DNA from: Mameliella sp. CS4
GTDB taxonomy: Bacteria > Pseudomonadota > Alphaproteobacteria > Rhodobacterales > Rhodobacteraceae
Direction of reading: 5' to 3'
NCBI RefSeq assembly: GCF_019392335.1
Contig: NZ_JAHXRQ010000013.1
Span: 1-64,000, forward strand
Length of the DNA stretch: 64,000 bases
The position numbers and the translations under genes are program-made. Within the stretch, counting starts at the first letter, position 1. The number at the start of each line of letters is the position of its first letter. The notes beneath the pieces were generated by a model. It was not told the DNA's origin. It was given only the letters and a program-made list of their open reading frames with translations, and did no database searches. Below are positions 61,427-64,000 of this stretch, piece by piece.

Positions 61427-62848
61427 ATGACCAAATTCTCTGATCTGAACCTCAGCCCGAAAGTCCTGAAAGCCGTCGAAGAGGCCGGCTACACGACACC
61501 CACGCCGATCCAGGAAGGCGCCATCCCACACGCGCTCGACGGCAAGGATGTCCTCGGCATCGCCCAGACCGGCACCGGCAAGACCGCAAGTTTCACCCTG
61601 CCGATGATCTGCAAGCTGGCCCGTGGCCGCGCCCGCGCGCGGATGCCGCGCAGCCTGGTGTTGTGCCCCACGCGGGAACTGGCCGCGCAGGTGGCGGAAA
61701 ACTTCGACACCTATTCGAAATACGTCAAGCTGACCAAGGCGCTGCTGATCGGTGGCGTTTCCTTCAAGGAACAGGACCAGCTGATCGACAAGGGTGTTGA
61801 CGTGCTGATCGCCACACCGGGCCGCCTGCTGGACCATTTCGAACGCGGCAAGCTGCTGCTCACCGGCATCGAGATCATGGTGGTGGACGAGGCCGACCGG
61901 ATGCTCGACATGGGCTTCATCCCCGATATCGAGCGGATTTTCAGCCTCACGCCCTTCACCCGCCAGACGCTGTTCTTCTCCGCCACCATGGCGCCCGAGA
62001 TCGAGCGCATCACCAACACCTTCCTCTCCGCGCCCCAGCGGATCGAGGTTGCCCGGCAGGCCACGGCGTCCGAGACCATCGAACAGGCCGCGGTTGTCTT
62101 CAAACCCAGCCGCAAGGACCGCGAAGGCAGCGAAAAGCGCAAGGTTCTGCGCGCGCTGATCGACGCCGAGGGCGAGGCCTGCACCAACGCCATCATCTTC
62201 TGCAACCGCAAGGTCGATGTGGACGTGGTGGCGAAATCGCTCAAGCAATATGGCTACAACGCCTCGCCGATTCACGGTGACCTGGACCAGTCGCAACGCA
62301 CGAAAACGCTCGATGGCTTCCGCAACGGCGATGTCCGCCTGCTGATCGCCTCTGACGTGGCGGCGCGCGGCCTGGACATTCCCGCCGTCAGCCATGTGTT
62401 CAACTTCGACGTTCCCAGCCATGCGGAGGACTATATTCACCGCATCGGTCGCACGGGTCGCGCCGGACGCTCGGGCAAGGCCTTTACCATCTGCACTCCG
62501 CGCGATGAAAAATACTTCAACGCGGTCGAAAGCCTGCTGCAGAAGGACATTCCGCGTATCGACAACCCGGTCGCCGACGCGCCTGCCCCGACCCCGGCTC
62601 CGGCCCCTGTCGAGGCCAAGGAAGACCCCCCCAAGGACGAGCCCCGCAAGGACGAGCCGCGCAAGAGCAGCCGCAGCCGCCGCTCTGACAGCGACAAGGG
62701 CGACAGCCGCCCGGCGCGGTCCAAGGACAGCGGCCGGTCGTCGGACCGCCGCAGCGGCGGTGGCGGTCGCGACAAGACCGTGGTCGGCATGGGCGATCAC
62801 ATGCCCGAGTTCATTGCGCTGAGTTTCGAGGAACGCCGCGCGGGTTGA
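61427..62848 (+). CDS. rhlE: DEAD-box RNA helicase, RhlE type
   Basis: The 473-residue protein has the full helicase core: Q motif (FSDLNLSPKVLKAVEEAGYTTPTPIQ), motif I AQTGTGKT, PTRELAAQ, TPGRLLD, VVDEADRMLDMGF, SAT, then domain 2 with FCNRK, ARGLDIPAVSHVFNFDVP and HRIGRTGRAGRSG. The last 100 residues are a basic, disordered tail rich in Arg, Ser, Asp and Gly (RSSDRRSGGGGRDK), which aids RNA binding. It acts in RNA decay or ribosome assembly. A strong terminator follows. Confidence 0.95.
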   Translation: MTKFSDLNLSPKVLKAVEEAGYTTPTPIQEGAIPHALDGKDVLGIAQTGTGKTASFTLPMICKLARGRARARMPRSLVLCPTRELAAQVAENFDTYSKYVKLTKALLIGGVSFKEQDQLIDKGVDVLIATPGRLLDHFERGKLLLTGIEIMVVDEADRMLDMGFIPDIERIFSLTPFTRQTLFFSATMAPEIERITNTFLSAPQRIEVARQATASETIEQAAVVFKPSRKDREGSEKRKVLRALIDAEGEACTNAIIFCNRKVDVDVVAKSLKQYGYNASPIHGDLDQSQRTKTLDGFRNGDVRLLIASDVAARGLDIPAVSHVFNFDVPSHAEDYIHRIGRTGRAGRSGKAFTICTPRDEKYFNAVESLLQKDIPRIDNPVADAPAPTPAPAPVEAKEDPPKDEPRKDEPRKSSRSRRSDSDKGDSRPARSKDSGRSSDRRSGGGGRDKTVVGMGDHMPEFIALSFEERRAG

Positions 62849-62870
62849 TCGCGTGGCTATCGAACAAAAC

Positions 62871-62897
62871 GGCCGGCCCTTCTGGGCCGGCCTTTTT
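62871..62897 (+). terminator. Intrinsic terminator of rhlE
   Basis: GGCCGGCCC (62871-62879), loop TTCT, GGGCCGGCC (62884-62892), then TTTTT. Textbook rho-independent terminator 22 bp after the stop. Confidence 0.93.
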
Positions 62898-63207
62898 CAT
62901 TTCGGGGTGCATGTTCCGCCGCGGAGCACACCAACTTCGATGTCACACCGAAGAAGCGCTCTCGCAGAGAACTTCTCGAACGGTCTGACCTGGACGACGG
63001 CAGCGCGGACTCCGATTCCTTTGGGCGAATGGCCGCTTTCGAGAAACGGCCACTACAGGTATGTTTATCGGATGCAACGGTCAGGCCGACTTCTTCAACG
63101 CCTTCAGCCCCTTCGGCAAAGACACTCGACCGCTGCCGCGCAGAATACAAACGCGCCATCTATCGGAATGTGAAAAGCCTTGGTCGAAATATGAATGGAA
63201 GATCGGG
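62898..63207. other. 310-bp gene-free region between rhlE and the NmrA-like gene
   Basis: It is less GC-rich than the flanks and contains short conflicting frames on both strands, none with a ribosome site. It could be the remains of a decayed gene. It must contain the promoter for the last gene of the window. Confidence 0.4.
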
Positions 63208-64000
63208 ATGTATGTGATCCTTGGTGGAACCGGGCAGGTCGGATCGGCAACGGCGCGCGCGCTCTTGGACGAGGGCCAGAAGGTGACGATCGTTACCCGC
63301 GATGAAAGCCACGGCAAAGACCTTGAAAATGCCGGGGCGAAGATCGCAGTCGCCGACATTCGTGACATCGATGCGCTACGTCGCATTTTCCAGACCGCCA
63401 AACGGGCCTTTCTGCTCAACCCACCAGCGGACCCCACAGGCGACACGGACGAGGAAGAGCGTGAAAACGTGGCCGCAATCGTCTCGGCTCTGGATGGATC
63501 GGGTCTTGAAAAGGTCGTCGCGGCATCGACCTATGGGGCCTTCGAGGGCCAGCGCTGCGGCGACCTCACTGTCCTGCATGAGTTTGAACGGGCCTTGGAA
63601 ACGCAATCCATTCCAGCCGCGATCAACCGGGCCGGATATTACATGAGCAACTGGGCGGGCATGGTCGATCCGGTGCAAGCAAACGGCACACTGCCCAGTT
63701 TCTTTCCAGCCGATCTGTCAATTCCGATGGTGGCCCCGGCCGACCTTGGAAAAGCCGCCGCCCGACGTCTTATGTCTGGAACCGGCGATGTAGGTGTCGA
63801 GCATCTTGAGGGACCGGATCGCTATTCGGCAAATGATGTCGCCGCCACCTTTGCGGAGGTGATGGCCCGGAAAGTGAAGATTCAGGAAGTCCCCCGCAAT
63901 GCCCTCGAAAACACTTTCCGAGAGTTCGGGTTCTCGGATGAAGCCGCAGCGTCCTATGCCTGTATGACCCGCCGGGTCATCGACGGGGAGACGATGCCAG
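63208..64000 (+). CDS. NmrA-like/atypical SDR NAD(P)-binding protein, 3' end outside the window
   Basis: From the ATG at 63208 the frame stays open to the last base of the window (264 codons). The protein begins MYVILGGTGQVGSATARALLDEGQKVTIVTRD, a Rossmann GxxGxxG motif, continues VAVADIRDIDALRRIF-like sequence, and has VVAASTYGAFEG and AINRAGYYMSNWAG; it fits NmrA-type or NAD(P)H-binding atypical SDRs, which are redox sensors or isoflavone-reductase-like enzymes. The third codon positions are less GC-rich than in neighbouring genes, a hint of recent acquisition. GGAA precedes the ATG at acceptable spacing. Confidence 0.8.
   Translation, partial: MYVILGGTGQVGSATARALLDEGQKVTIVTRDESHGKDLENAGAKIAVADIRDIDALRRIFQTAKRAFLLNPPADPTGDTDEEERENVAAIVSALDGSGLEKVVAASTYGAFEGQRCGDLTVLHEFERALETQSIPAAINRAGYYMSNWAGMVDPVQANGTLPSFFPADLSIPMVAPADLGKAAARRLMSGTGDVGVEHLEGPDRYSANDVAATFAEVMARKVKIQEVPRNALENTFREFGFSDEAAASYACMTRRVIDGETMP

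Noticed and set aside
62853..63173. Short frames of about 100 codons after rhlE
   Set aside because: They overlap the rhlE terminator and each other, with no ribosome site or family; at most relics.

Overview
The window looks like an ordinary chromosomal stretch of a Rhodobacterales alphaproteobacterium (Roseobacter/Rhodobacter group). The evidence is GC-rich DNA, a C4-dicarboxylate TRAP system (dctPQM with dctBD), an alphaproteobacterial sulfite-assimilation operon (cysG-DUF2849-cysI-cysH-DUF934), a Rhodobacter-type sulfolipid operon (sqdB-sqdD-sqdC), a single-cysteine DksA, and intergenic palindromes of the kind scattered through these genomes. There is no prophage, transposase, integrase, CRISPR array or rRNA operon. 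Three tRNA genes are present: Asp(GTC), Val(TAC) and Val(CAC).

Layout. 0-6 kb: tRNA-Asp, Tat-exported polysaccharide deacetylase, pirin, a RimB-like/RimK fusion, SufT, then a SatD-like regulator translationally coupled to a DUF3307 membrane protein behind a striking palindrome. 6-12 kb: secreted glycerophosphodiesterase, Bcr/CflA-type MFS exporter, an A-type Fe-S carrier coupled to a TfoX-like protein, a 2-oxoglutarate oxygenase and tpiA. 12-20 kb: dctM-dctQ-dctP-(operator)-dctD-dctB, all leftward, then a cytochrome P450. 20-26 kb: Lrp/AsnC regulator divergent from the cys operon, followed by ferredoxin-NADP reductase. 26-34 kb: membrane-anchored LEA-like repeat protein, infC with an AUA start, two methyltransferases, a molybdopterin-binding protein plus XdhC, an FAD monooxygenase and dksA. 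34-44 kb: MoxR ATPase and, 4.6 kb away, its usual VWA partner, with a di-haem peroxidase, AEC transporter, GNAT enzyme and DUF2927 lipoprotein between; then Sel1-repeat and proline-rich envelope proteins. 44-49 kb: a coupled pair of secreted proteins (FGE-like plus a 583-residue unknown), and soxR with a textbook SoxR box driving two small proteins, flanked by two near-identical tRNA-Val genes. 49-64 kb: lon with a heat-shock promoter, two lipoproteins, sqdBDC, a beta-propeller protein, tgt, two paralogous glycosyltransferases, rhlE, and a truncated NmrA-like gene at the edge.

How genes work together. CysG makes the sirohaem needed by CysI, CysH supplies sulfite, and Fpr probably reduces the ferredoxin that feeds CysI, because no CysJ flavoprotein is seen. 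DctBD should control dctPQM. However, DctD has lost the Walker A lysine, the Walker B glutamate and the sigma54-contacting GAFTGA loop, and no sigma54 promoter is visible at dctP, so activation is probably sigma70-type. SqdB makes UDP-sulfoquinovose, and SqdD and SqdC are expected to carry it on to the sulfolipid SQDG.

Most worth following up: the SatD-like/DUF3307 module with its hairpin, the secreted FGE-like operon, the SoxR-controlled DUF1127 pair, a dispersed intergenic element whose two copies keep their hairpins while changing sequence, and the degenerate DctD with its triple half-site operator.
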